In this document: positions 11,552 through 40,216 of the stretch, in pieces
Layout of the letters: each line of letters opens with the position of its first letter
Numbering within the stretch: the first letter of the stretch is position 1
Assembly (NCBI GenBank): GCA_037447605.1
Contig: CM074816.1
Coordinates: forward strand, 428,605-492,604
Reading direction: 5' to 3'
DNA: 64,000 nucleotides
Source: Zygnema circumcarinatum
Taxonomy: Eukaryota > Streptophyta > Zygnematophyceae > Zygnematales > Zygnemataceae
Program-made: the position numbers and the translations under genes
The notes under the pieces: model-generated
The model's database searches: none
Seen by the model: only the letters and a program-made list of their open reading frames with translations
Told to the model about the DNA's origin: nothing

Positions 11552-12825
11552 AGGCATATCATATATTATGACAGTTCTGTATATAGCCAGAGGAGTGGTA
11601 CTTGGGTACGACATGAATATTTGAAAACAAAGGAACAAAAACAAATCTTTACATTTTTCTGTTCTTTTCTTTTTAAAGCAAAACAAGTAATCCTCCTAAA
11701 ATACGTTAAACATTTCAATTCATCTTTTTGTTTTCAATCAATCCGCTTCTTCTTGACCCTAAAAGTAAAGCACTGAATTAGCAATTGTTCTAATTTCAAC
11801 CACCTACATAGAGCTGGTCCAAACTTAAAGACTTATCACAAAAGATCACAACAGAAACTAACACATTTCCTCCTGTTCCATGCACGCGGAAAGCTCCTTC
11901 ACATGTTATAGCAACTCAGCATAATGCACCTACTTCCCTGAACCCTCCCTTGAAATCTGTACAGCGACTAACAAATGGCTGAGAAACGTTTCCTCTCCCT
12001 CCCCGTCTCCCTCCCCCTTCCCCTCCCTCCCTCCCTCCCTCCCTCCTACCTCCTCCTACCCTCCTTGGCGCTACATGGCGGTCGGAGCCGGGCTGCCGCT
12101 TTTTACTTTGAAGACATGCCACAGTGGGAGAATCTTCAGCCTCTGTAAATGTTTTGGAAAAGCTCAACATATGTGAAAATTTTGAGAAGGGTATTCTCCT
12201 TTCTCTCAACTTCAAAAGTGTGAAATACTTAGGTTTTGAAAAGGACAGGTCTGGGCGCCATATCCAACTCCACCATCAAACAACAAAGGTGCAAAGTTTG
12301 GTCTCATGCACTGTAACAGCAGGACGACGACATGTACAGTGAAGAATTTGACATCCCCAATATGCAAATTGACAACAATTCAACAGTGAAAGGAAGGGAG
12401 CACAAAGTTGACAATTGAGAGTCTCGCTCGCATCTTTCAACCGAGAGAAAAAATTAAGTGTGTCGAATGTGACCCACTTTTTCAACAGACCTTGACCTCC
12501 CCTTAAAGCTAAGTTCTGCCCAACAATGAATCCTACCTAAAACTGCAACCTAAAGGTGCACCTTAAAATGAAATAACTATGAACTAACTTTGAATCCAAA
12601 ATGGACACCTGCGCAAGAGAGTGCATCTCTCTTTTGCCGGGTCCAACCATGTCTTTCTATGTGCAAAATTAGCCCCGCATTCAAAATCGTTTGCAACTTA
12701 CAAAAAAAGGGGGAGACCTTGACCCGAGAGGTCAAAAAATAAACTCCAAACGATGAAAGATGCGAAGAAACTACTGCACATACTCAAGTATCTTTTCGAA
12801 AAGACTTCCTTAAAAACAAAAGAAC

Positions 12826-13569
12826 CTATCGACTGAAAAAGTTCATGATCGCACTTCCAATCTGCGACAACCAGGAGGGAGGTTTTTGGCAAGGAGTGCT
12901 GACTGCTGGTACGGGTCCAAAATGATTCACTGCACAGGTAAAAACACAATTTTCTATTAGAACTTACTGCTAAGGCGGGGATGTTAAAAAGCTGCAAAAT
13001 AGTCATGCTTTTTTCTAGTAAAAAGAGACAACAAACAAGGTACAATCCTTAGCAATTGGAAGAGTTGAAACTAGATTAAAGAATAGAAGTCATACCTATT
13101 TGATTTGTGTCCTGATACCCACATGTGCCCTTCTCGTTCTCGTTCTTGGGCTGGTAATCAAATGTGCCCATCTCTTCTGTGGGCTGATGTCTGTTTGTGA
13201 AATTGTCGTTCAAGTTTTGCACCCTTGATAATCCCTCTGTGAAACCATTCTGCATGGCAATCAAGAAAGAAAAAAACAGTTTTCGTTTAGGTTCCACATT
13301 GCAGAACGAGGACTGCAAGATTCTGTAAGAAAGACAATGCTTTAAACACTACGGGCACGTATGGAGCGAGCAGCAGCGATGGACGCACACCTTTTGCTGA
13401 GCGCCTGCGCCCCTTGACTGCTGCTTTGGTACTCGCACTTCTGCCGGCCGGACAGCTGTCACAGCAACATCCTTATGCGGCACGCGGGACTGCTGCTTCG
13501 TTGCTCGCACTTCTGCCGGCCGGACAGCTGTCACAGCAACATCCTTATGCGGCATGCGGTTTCGGGCAT
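12826..13569 (-). pseudogene. Duplicated exons 3-5 of the unknown repeat protein
   Basis: Exons 13569-13391, 13249-13096 and 12929-12826 repeat exons 3-5 of the gene at 7463-9284 with intact splice sites and reading frame. Exons 1-2 and the promoter are missing because the duplicated block stops at 13737, inside intron 2. Sequence beyond 13737 on this strand shows no replacement first exon. Most likely a 5'-truncated pseudogene. Confidence 0.75.
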
Positions 13570-13855
13570 CTGAGAGCACACAACACGGAACGGAAGCAAG
13601 GAGAAGGTGTGAGTAAGGCCGACACTTTTGGATTAAAGTTAGAAGCAACATTAACTGCATCCTTGAGAGCGCTTAGCAATCTGCCCTACACTCCACGCTA
13701 CCTCCACTCCCTCTCCTCCTCCCCCACCCTGCACTCTGGGAGGGAGCTTTGCAAATAGGGGGTCTTTAGGGCTTTTAGGGTTTTGAGGGTCGCTTTCCAA
13801 TACTGCACTAAAGCTGGTGACTTTAGCCTTTCTAAGGAGCTGGGTTCAATCGCAG

Positions 13856-14184
13856 GTCGATGTGGAGTCTCCGGATGCTGGCGAGAGGTGGCCCGGCTTT
13901 TCAGCAGCGAGCTATTGGGAGTGCGAGCTGGCAGAGGGAGAGATGCTCTACATTCCGCCAAAGTGGTGCGCATGCCTTGCGCGATTGTTATGATGCTGCG
14001 TGAACATATTCACATGTTTTTTGATTTGGATGTTTTTGTGCCAATCATTGGTTTTATTGAGTTGCTTTCATGAGGAAAATTGTGACGAGTTTGTTTTTTT
14101 TCTCGATTTGTGGGTTGGTGCAGGTGGCATTACATCCGGGCCGAGGAGAGCAGCCTGTCTGTGAGCTTTTGGTGGAGCCAATGA
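13856..14184 (+). pseudogene. C-terminal JmjC fragment, JMJ30/KDM8 (JMJD5)-like
   Basis: Two exons, 13856-13965 and 14124-14184 (TGA), join with matching phase across a GT-AG intron to read VDVESPDAGERW, then GEMLYIPPKW|WHY and SVSFWWSQ-stop. This is the conserved end of the JmjC domain of plant JMJ30 and animal JMJD5/KDM8, including the His of WHY that corresponds to the third iron ligand. These Fe(II)/2-oxoglutarate oxygenases act on histone or other protein substrates. The upstream exons with the first His/Asp pair and the 2-oxoglutarate Lys are not in the ~120 bp before 13856, where segmental copy B begins, nor did I find them elsewhere in the window. The gene therefore appears cut by the duplication; an alternative is that its 5' exons were displaced in assembly. 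Confidence 0.8.
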
Positions 14185-15444
14185 CCTCCAATTTGGTGCA
14201 TGGTCAATTGGAAGTGCGGATTGGGGGGGAGGCCTTAATAGGAGAGGAGGGTTCAGCTCTTAAGGGAGAGCCTCTGAAATGGAGGAGAAATCTCTCTCCC
14301 GTTTGGTCCCACACTTTCTCAGCCGGGTTACTCTCAAGCTGTTGCTCTAGAGTTGAAACTGTTCAAATGTTTACAATGTTAAAGAGTTGGATTACTCCTT
14401 GTTGGTTGGGGAGGGTGCCTCAAACGACTCGATGCTGATCAATGCTATGCGGCACATTGCGCGACGTGATGCATGGAAGTTGTGAGCCATGGCATGCAAA
14501 GTAGCCTCTTTGTTTTGAAATCTCTAGAACTGTCTGAATTCAGAAATTGTGTGCGAGTCCTCTCTACTTACCTCTCCCGCTCTCCTCTCCCTCCCTCACT
14601 CTGTCCCCTTCCCTCACTCTTTCTCCCTTTCTCCCTCTCTCTCTCCCCCCATCTCTCCGTCTCTCTCTCTCCCCTTCTCTCCCTCTCTCACACAGCGGCC
14701 ATGATACTATCATAGCTGCTGAAAAGACCTGAAGCGAGATATATCGTACTACCGATATTCTCCAGCATAGAACGAGACCTTCTTCAACGCATTCAGCCGA
14801 CCATCACGCTCGACAGCCCCACATAGCACCCGCCCTCCAAGCACCGGAAAAGGGAGAAACCACGAGCACGGGTAGGCCCTATTGTACGGGCTAGTACGGA
14901 CAACACTTGCTGACGGCTGCCTTCATTGCACTGACGCACTTGAAGTACACGTGGTAGCCTACGATTTGCTGGACACCGCTCAGCAAACCAAAAACCACCA
15001 ACCCACTTTCCTCCGGATTCCAAGTTTGCAACTTACCTCCAGTGTCCAATTTAAAATAATAGCTGACGTGGTAATCAACCACTGGTCCACTTGGCACAAC
15101 AGAATCCAAAAAGATACCTTAGAACTTTCCACCAATCACGTCAGCCCATCCACGTCAGCAAAGATATCGTTTTCTAAATATTTCCTCTCATCCAACGCCG
15201 TTAATGCCGTACAGTACTTGAGTCACTACAGACAAAACTCTGTACGACCTCATGCAAGAGATGCCGCGCTTCCGGCATGCGTGTCGGTGCCGTACAGGCC
15301 CCGTCCACCACGTGGCGCCACCAAGCTCTGCATGCCCGATCCGGCTCTGCCACGTGGTGGGCCCGCTCGGACACCCAACGGCTCCCCCCTACTTCCCCCT
15401 CGGGCCTCCTCCCCCCGCCACGTGCCCTCCCTCCCTCGGCAGCC
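14185..15444. other. Intergenic region with pyrimidine tract and GTAC motifs
   Basis: No gene supported. A CT/CCCT-rich tract covers about 14570-14695. From 14875 to 15300 there are several GTAC words, CCAAT at 15132 and TGACGTGG-type motifs, consistent with the promoter of the secreted-protein gene that starts at 15445. Confidence 0.55.
15064..15157. promoter_or_regulatory. Paired TGACGTGG bZIP sites (UPRE-like)
   Basis: TGACGTGG occurs at 15064-15071 on the plus strand and at 15150-15157 as its complement CCACGTCA. CCAAT lies at 15132-15136 and a further CACGTCA at 15138-15144. TGACGTGG is a bZIP core also described as an unfolded-protein-response element. The sites lie 290-380 bp upstream of the ATG of a gene with a signal peptide. 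The function is inferred from motif and position only. Confidence 0.35.
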
Positions 15445-16810
<1,366 letters not shown>

Positions 16811-18098
16811 AGATCGATAGCTTCTCAGATGCGAAAGGAAAGGTCGACTGTTGAGGGCTCTCCGATGCTTCCTGCATGAAGGGGCCTTCGGGTCCTCGAC
16901 GAACTGGGAGGGTGGTCCTGTGTGACGCGCAGGAGGAGGGCCATGCATTGTTCTTTGAAACGGGGGGTGGGAGAGGCGTAGGAGTAGGACGTAGATGGCA
17001 GTTTGAGTCTGAAAAGATGAGAGGGAAATAGTGCTGCACAGGGCAGGTCAGGGGCAGTCTTAGGGTAGGAATGTGTTATGATTGTAAAAAGCACGGTAGG
17101 TGTAGATAAGATGATGCCTTTTCGAAACCCTAATAAGCCTGCAGATGGAAGGGCTGTCAATAATTCAGAAATCTGAGCTGCATGGGGCGGAAGGCATGAT
17201 AAAGAGGCGAAGAGCGGTACGGAGCGCATGTTCTCTCGAAGTTTTGAGAAGTTGTCACGCCCGGTCGCTTTTTGTCTCGATGTTAGGGTTCACTCATTTG
17301 GTTCAGTGACGGCGTTTCAATGTTCGAGAGAGTTAAATTTGATTTTACTTTATGAAGCGGCGGCGAGTTCACGCGAACTTGTGGATCTGGTCAGGATGAT
17401 TATTTAGGGTGTGCATGCCTTTCCTCTTCTTGGCGGGGGAAACGTCAGCAGAAGTCTCCGCCATGTCGAAAAGCTGTCACTGACTTTCCCCTTACCAGAT
17501 GTAGCCGCTCTTTGGATAAAGTCAGGAAAATTCGTGAACGGAGTTACAAACTGTCTACATATTTGGTCTTACTTGTGGCTAGGAAATTTGTTCATAATCA
17601 TTGTTCATGGCTTGGAGTTTTCCTTTGTCTTTAATCTTCGGCTACGAATTGTTTCACGGTTAAGACTTTCCCTAAAGTTTTACCTCACGTTTTTACTCCG
17701 CTAGGATTTCCTTCTGGTAAGTCAGGCCAGTCGAGAATTAGGCACCACCACCTACCTACCTATCACCCTCTTTTTGAAATTTCAGATTTTGTCACCTCCC
17801 ATCCTTTGGCCCCGAGGTACCGGGTACTAGGAGCAGACATTCCAAGGAGGAAAACGAATTGACATGACGGCAACTGATCACAGTCGAAGCATGGAGTGCG
17901 GAGGAAGGAGAGAGCGACAGAGAGGCAACCACTCAAGAGGGAAAAGAGAGTTGAAGGAGCTCCTTTTAAAAAAACAGAGGTGCTGCCACTTCCAGCAGTG
18001 AACCCACCCGTCCTTCAAACGACAAAAAGGCACAACCCAATTGCAGCCCTTGAATCCCCCTCTTCCAGCACAGGCAGCTGCCTCTCTCCTCTCCCTCT
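16811..18098. other. Intergenic region between the secreted-protein gene and RPS15
   Basis: Contains the 3' flanks of two convergent genes. Nothing between 16811 and 18098 shows a recognisable protein motif or a phased exon series. A Phe/Leu-rich open frame at 17411-17704 is AT-driven and unsupported. Confidence 0.5.
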
Positions 18099-20646
18099 CT
18101 ACTTGAGCGGGATAAAGCGGGAAGAGTGAGTAGCTCCAATACCGGGCCTCCCGTGCTTCACCGGCTTGTAGGACAGGGAGAACTCTGCCAGGTAGTGGCC
18201 AATCATCTCCGGCTGAAGCAAAGAGAAAAACGAAAGAAAAAGATTAAATTTCGTTTAGATGCTCCACTGTATGGCTCACATGGGAAGGATGCATTCAAAT
18301 CATGGTTCACATTATGGAAGACTTTGAAATTGAAACAAATCGATACAGCTCATCCAATCAATTCCTTGAAACTAAACAAACGAAGGTACACACAACAGAC
18401 ACGTATGAAGCATTCAGGTTGATGGTTCAACTGTGGCTCTATTTATCAAGGCGCTGTACTATATAGTGCATACCATTCGATGAATAACCCCTTCACATCA
18501 AAGAAACGCTAAAGGTAGTACCGAAACAACCGTCCATCATGATCTGCAAGCAGATAACCCTCAGCTTCGTGGTTCTGCTCACCTTAATTTCCACCTGATT
18601 GAAGATTTTGCCATTGTAGACCCCAATCACGCTTCCGATCATTTCTGGCACAATGATCATGTTGCGCAGGTGAGTGCGAACAGGCTCGGGCTTCTCGCCC
18701 TCCTCAGCCTCCCTCTTCTGCAGAGCAGAAAAGTAAATATTCATCAGCCTTTACACAGTGGATTCCCCTCTTGCAGCTGAGTCATACACACAGCACACTC
18801 CTTGCACGCGCATAACGACAAAAGGATGAAATCCACGGCGCTCCGAGAGATGACTCCCTGCTGTTGTGATCAAACTTCCATTTTACCAATACGAGGAGCA
18901 TAGCTTGTTCCTTATCATTCCCTAAACTTTTATTTACTAGCCCCAACTTTACACTTCGTCCGACCATAATCTACGAGAGTGATCTGACTGTGACTTCGAG
19001 ATGAGATGATTCAACAAGTCAGACACCAATATAGATTGATCTCTTCCGCGAAAAGCTTCACTAAACTAAATAGATACCCTAAGCGAAGCGGGTCCATCTC
19101 TCTGCCAGACCTCAATCCGTGCTACGCAATTATGACTGAAACCTTCTCCTTCCCTCGGCTAGGTCGTGTTAATTTTGACATTTCTCGAAAAAATAAAGTT
19201 CGAAACCAGTACATGATTTCCATAATTTTTTTACATGATTACATGAAATCATGTGAACTAAGTGGCAAGTGCGAACAGTGCTGTTTTGAAACTAAACCTC
19301 GAACCGCCAGGCAAAGGTTGAGACGCCCTACGGTCATATACTCTCAGTTGCATGCGTTTCAGCAAGCTCAACACATCATCTAAAAACAAAGCCGCACATA
19401 TTTAACAGTCACAATAAGAGCCCAAAGGAGACTCACCGCCTTCCTCAACTTCTTCATGAGGGCGAGAGGCTTCCTCTTCAGGCCCCTCTGAAACCTGCCA
19501 AAGAGAAGGGTAAAAAATGACAGTGTAAACAATACAGTTAGCGTCAAATGAATTGCGTCATGAAACTAACCAGCCAAATCGACAAATGCAAACCCACTCT
19601 GGACAAGTATGAAAGTGACAACGAAAGGCTTGGTCTGGACTCTGATCATTCTGCAGCCCTTCGATTCATCCTCAACCTCACATCCCGTCTATTCCTCCAC
19701 ACTCAAATGCATCTGCAACGGTTGATTCGCCACAATATCAAACCTAAATACCTGAGAACCCTTGCCAACAGCAGAGCAAACGACCAGTCACAATCTGAGC
19801 CCACAAGACATACAACGAAAACTCAAACCCCACTGCAATAGTATTGACTGCTTATAAACTACAAACCTAAAAACATTCACCATAGAAATTTAGACGCTCT
19901 AGCAATAAATTCCGGGCGTGCATAGATGTGCCCAGGACTACAGCTCCGCTTACGAACTGTGCTTTTACAAATGAGCCTTTCTAACTCAATTCGAATTTAC
20001 CAGTAATCAGCTTCTCATCTTTAACCATTCGGAAACGAACAAAACCCACTTCCTAAAAAAATCTAAACTCCTCGCGCAGTGAGAAACCCTAAACACCGAA
20101 AGCTGTTCGGTTTCACGCACCTTCTGCGAGCGCGAGCATGGAACAGCGTGACGAGCTCCTCATTGTTCATGTCCAGCAGCTGGTCCAAATCCACTCCTCG
20201 GAACGTAAACTTTCGGAACGTTCGCTTCTTGGGACCCTCGGCTGCCTCGACGTCCGCCTGCAGGAAGCCAGCGATGGAATTAATCAATTACTCATAACGA
20301 TTCGACATCTGCAAAATTAGGGCATCGCAGTCTGCTCGGACACGTAACGGCCCAACGAACCCTAAAACTCTCCCTCGCTTTTCCTCTCCCCCCTCCCCTC
20401 CCCTCCCTCTCTCTCTCTCTCTCTCCCTTTCCCTCTGTCTACATCTTCCCCCCCCAGAGTCTGCAGCAGCAAACCCTAAAAACGGAGAATCCATTGAATG
20501 CCCAAAAAACTCTGCAGTACGAAACACCCAAACGGCTTAAGCACCAACGCCCTAATATCTAGCACTGAGCGCGAGGAGGAGGGATCCAGAGGGAAGCTGC
20601 GGGCAGCCACGCAAGGCGGGGCGGGGGGGGAGGGTGGGCTAACCAT
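18099..20646 (-). CDS. RPS15: 40S ribosomal protein S15 (uS19), five exons, 148 aa
   Basis: Coding order: 20646-20644 (ATG only), 20257-20121, 19494-19437, 18717-18583, 18212-18099 (TAG). The pieces total 447 nt, exactly 149 codons. The protein shows the uS19 hallmarks [56 protein letters not shown] and [17 protein letters not shown], and is 4 residues shorter than the Arabidopsis protein. It sits in the head of the small subunit. The first exon is inferred: exon 2 starts at GCG GAC with no ATG in frame before an acceptor, and ATG|GTTAGC at 20646 fits an exon carrying only the start codon, as in other RPS15 genes. Telo-boxes lie in intron 1. The gene ends convergent with the secreted-protein gene. 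Confidence 0.93.
20358..20479. promoter_or_regulatory. Telo-box motifs in RPS15 intron 1
   Basis: AACCCTAAA at 20358-20366 (with GGCCCA just before it, a site-II-like word) and AAACCCTAA at 20471-20479. Telo-box plus site-II pairs are a known signature of plant ribosomal-protein promoters. Here they fall in the first intron, 170-290 bp downstream of the ATG, so they may act as an intronic enhancer, or transcription may start closer to exon 2 than modelled. Confidence 0.5.
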
Positions 20647-21640
20647 GGCGCCGGGTGGGGTCGGAGAAGGGAGGGAGGAGGAGGGAACGAGGAAAGAGGA
20701 CCATGGGGGGGCGCGCGCGGCGCATATGGGGGGGTCCGGGAAGGGTTCAGGGAGGGGCCGTACCGTACGGAGAGGGACGGTACAGTACTGTACCAAGGGT
20801 CCACTGTACAAATAGGGTTTTAGAAGTACATGCGGTCGGATGCTGGATGTACGGCTCGTACAACAGAGGGGAGGCTGGATCCAAACCTGCATGGTTTTCG
20901 TACGGCATTTGGATGAAGTATGGAAGCAAAGTTCCTCGTGGTTTCCCATGTTGTTGCTCATGTTGTCCATGTACATCTGATGGCATCGCCATCATGAGAT
21001 CAATGCCACATCATCTCCCCAATATGTACATACATTCTTAGGGTCGATTTACACCCCTCTTAGGCTAGATAAACACCTTTTTTCGCCTGTCAGATTTTTA
21101 ATTTGGGATTTTTAAGGGTTTTGGGGTAATTTTTAAGAGAGCAGTAGAGGGATCCCATCTCCTGATTCGGTGAAAGCAAGGCGGAGCTGGCGAGGGGGCG
21201 CAGCTTGGGACATGGGCGTGGGGCGACTCGCACAATGCAGGCGGCAGGGGCTTTGGTTCTTAAGGGTTCAGGGTAGGAAACAGACCACCAGCACAAACCG
21301 GGGCTCCTTTTAGGAAAAAAAAAAAGAATAGAAAGAACAAGGTTTAAGAGATAAGGAAAGGTCGCAGTAATGACTTCATTTAACAAGCTTAAAAAAAAAC
21401 TCAAAAGAACGCCCTACCCTTTCCGATATCAGTTCATCAAAACTTTCCCAAACTGAACTGAAATTTGCTGCGCAGCCCTTCCTAGCCTACCTTAGCTATG
21501 CTCGGCGACAATTGCAAGAAAAGGAGACGCAAAGAATTGGAGACACTCGTAATAGACCAAAAGCTCGGCCATTCGCCCCCCTTCATATGTACACTGCGGA
21601 TAACGACCCTAACAGCAATCCAATCAGACGAGGCCCTCTT
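20647..21640. other. RPS15 promoter and intergenic DNA up to the ATX 3' end
   Basis: 20750-20890 is rich in GTAC (GTACCGTACGG, GTACAGTACTGTACC), a likely RPS15 promoter region. 21061-21138 resembles the middle of the MITE-like element at 33863-34056: both have AGATA.ACACCTTTTTT, a CGG/CGCC..GTCAG word, then GGGATTTTTAAGG. The remainder (21140-21640) holds no supported gene and includes the ATX 3' UTR. Confidence 0.5.
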
Positions 21641-32191
<10,551 letters not shown>

Positions 32192-33862
32192 CTGCAAGGC
32201 AAACAAAGGGACAGAGTTTTCATGCAATGTATCCTTCCTTCCACATGCCGCAAGAGAAACAATGGACACACGACATAAATCATTTGTTGTTCCTTTTCAT
32301 GTTAACTGGCCCTCAAGGTGCGCATTGTTGGATTTCACTGACTTTCGAATCTAAAACGACCCCAAATGTGCCGTTTAAGAAGACAGATGTTTACAAATGA
32401 TTGCTATCTCTAAAGCTTCCGAGTGGTTGCGAAAACGAAACGTCTAAAGCCCACTCTTGGGGCGGCTGAAAGAATTCGACCAAGCGAGAGAGAGGAAGAG
32501 GGGGGTGCGGGACGAGGGAGAGAGGGAAGGGGAATGGGAGGGACGGAGAGAGAGTAGACACAGAAGTAAAGACCGCAGTTTTTGGAACCGTATGCCCGTA
32601 GATAACCACAGAAACTGGAAAACCCTAAACTCTGCAAGCTGTATTCCTTGCTAGTTTGACATTGCTGTCATGGCCTCCTGTGACTCCAAGTACGAGCAAA
32701 GCGAGGAAACCAGCTGTAACTTGCCAGACTCGTCCGTCTGTGCATAATCAGAGAGTAGCATCTGCGGTCTGAATTTCTTGATTATTATGCACAATCTCAT
32801 CGGTACGATTCTGGATTGTTCGTCCTTTGTGCAGAAACAACCAAACATCGACATCTTAGACTTCAACAAATCCGAAAGAGTACCCTGAAGCAGGGCTTCT
32901 CTTATCAGGGTGCAATCACGCCCAACGAAATCAATGACGTCTGCACTTCACTCCAGCAATGCATACCTCGGGGACTACAATCTGCTTGGGATTTTTGAAA
33001 TTTTCGCCATTTATCGCTGTGAAACCACAACCCTCTTCCCGTTCCGGCAGCACGGATGTGCATCAAACCTTCCAAATTGATCAAATTCCTTCTTCAACAG
33101 ACGTGCCCTCCAACGACTCCATGCTACTTTCCCTACAAACCCTAAAAGAGCCCTTCCTTCCTTGCCATTCGCCCGTTCACGCCGCAGGGGCCCCACGGCC
33201 TGCTCTCCTCTATATTCGGGCTCCCACTCCAGCCCCCCCTACATGGAAAACCTCTGAGAAGCCCTGAAGCAGCAGGCGCAGGTTAGTAGGGCGCGGCCGG
33301 CAGGCAGCCATGGCGGGCAGGCAAGCGCGGGGCCTTCCCCTCCGACTTTGGCGCCTCTTCTGCTTGAACGCATGGGCGGGCCAATTTTGGCGGGTGCCCG
33401 CACGTGTGAGGGGGAGGGGGGGTCGCAAGTGCGGGGCGCCAGCGGCGCGGCTGACTGCAGGCTGACTGACTAGGACTAGGAGAGTCTAGTCATAGGCTTT
33501 TGGTCATTTCACCTATTTAGTCCCCACAATAATAGTCAGTATCGGTTGCGATATACTGATTACTCGTTTTCTGGTCAAACATTAGTCGCCTGTCAAATTG
33601 GTCAGTAACGATCGGGATATACTGACTAAGATCAGTTTGACCACATGGTGGAAAAAGCCAACTGGAAGTTTTGGCCGGGTGGCGAAACCGTTCCAACGGA
33701 TACGGACGTTCCGAAGTGCCGATCTGACGGTCGAGGCTCGGCGGAGGAACACGTGGTACATCTAACGGTCACCATCCTGATCATTATCGGGATGGTGATC
33801 CTTTCACGGTGTACCGTAGACAGTTACAGCGTCTTAAAGCACTGAACTGTAGCGCGTTCCTG

Positions 33863-34056
33863 TTAGCATAAGATACATAAGATAAAAATTAAGAAAATGC
33901 TATCTGCACACCTTCTTGTCTAGATACACACCTTTTTTTGGCGGTCAGGCTTTATTTTAGGATTTTTATGGTATTGGGGATTTTTAAGGTGTGTACCTAG
34001 ATAAAAAGGTGTGTGCATAGTAATTCCCTAAAATTATCTTATGTATCTTATGCTAA
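33863..34056. mobile_element. MITE-like foldback element, 194 bp
   Basis: The ends are near-perfect inverted repeats: TTAGCATAAGATACATAAG at 33863 and its complement ending CTTATGTATCTTATGCTAA at 34056. Inside are a second inverted pair (ACACACCTT / AAGGTGTGT) and an AT-rich centre. No reading frame is present. TA next to each end fits a Tc1/mariner-type duplication, but because the ends themselves read TTA/TAA the exact target duplication is ambiguous. A related internal segment lies at 21061-21138. Confidence 0.7.
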
Positions 34057-34295
34057 AAGAGAAAATGCAGAGGCAAAAAAGAGGGCTTAGCCCCGCCCTC
34101 AAAATGGGCTTAGCTCTCCCTGAGCAAAAGTACTGGCTCCGCCACTGTTTTTCATGGGAAGTAGAGCCCGGACAAAGAACTAAACAATGTACGTGATTCG
34201 GCGACTTGTGGAAGCCAAGCGAGCGGTGCAAAGTGTGGCAACTGCGCATCTTAGGACGTGGATCTCCTAGGGAATGGTTTGTTCATTGGTTTGTT

Positions 34296-34398
34296 CATAC
34301 ATACATACATACATACATACATACATACATACATACATACATACATACATACATACATACATACATACATACATACATACATACATACATACATACAT
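34296..34398. repeat. (CATA)n microsatellite, about 103 bp
   Basis: About 25 CATA units, followed by CCAT/CCCT tetranucleotides to about 34470. Located 350-450 bp upstream of the PSAT1 ATG. Confidence 0.95.
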
Positions 34399-34749
34399 CC
34401 ATCCATATATACATACATGCATCCATCCATCCATCCATCCCTCCATCCCTCCATCCCTCCATCCCTTCCTCTCTGCGGCTGCGTGCGGCCCGTCAGGGCA
34501 GGCCTCGGGACAGCAACGGAAGGTGACGCTGCTGACGCCACGTCACGACATTCATAGTGACGTATGCATGTACGGCACGCATTAGACTCTTCCTGCGATG
34601 ACGGCACTTATCCACGTGCACCCGTGCCGTACCAACAGTTTGTTTGGCAGCCGACTGTACGGACTGCTGCAGGGCCGTTCGAAACTTTTACTTTTTGAAA
34701 GGCGGGGGAGGGAGGGAAGGAGAAGCTTCTGCTCGCTGCAGCGCCATCC

Positions 34750-40216
<5,467 letters not shown>

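Larger units (their letters stand above)
10751..13737. repeat. Segmental duplication, copy B (2,987 bp)
   Basis: Direct repeat of 5386-8374 (offset 5365, then 5363 after the 2-bp deletion). Copies A and B are separated by 2,376 bp of single-copy DNA. Copy B begins inside a coding exon at AACTGATAAACTG and ends at CCCTGCACTCT, after which the sequence is unrelated to copy A. The near-perfect identity, introns and spacer included, means a very recent event, an allelic haplotype collapse, or an assembly artefact. Confidence 0.95.
32192..34749. other. Divergent intergenic region between ATX and PSAT1
   Basis: Holds the unidentified 5' end of the ATX-like gene (minus), probably somewhere in 32600-33430. 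One candidate ATG at 33312 on the minus strand starts a short frame (MAACRPRPTNLRLLLQGF). From 33480 to 33660 diverged copies of a GTCAGTA..GATATACTGA word alternate on both strands. A hairpin-forming GGTCACCATCC / GGATGGTGATCC pair lies at about 33768-33802. The MITE-like element and the CATA repeat are listed separately. 34550-34680 has GTAC motifs, a probable PSAT1 promoter. Confidence 0.5.

Noticed and set aside
13838-13856. GGGTTCAATCGCAG considered as a tRNA B-box
   Set aside because: No matching A-box or cloverleaf around it; it is the acceptor region of the JmjC exon.
34206-34607. Tyr-Ile-His-Thr and Cys-Met-Tyr-Val frames over the CATA repeat
   Set aside because: Pure products of a tetranucleotide repeat.
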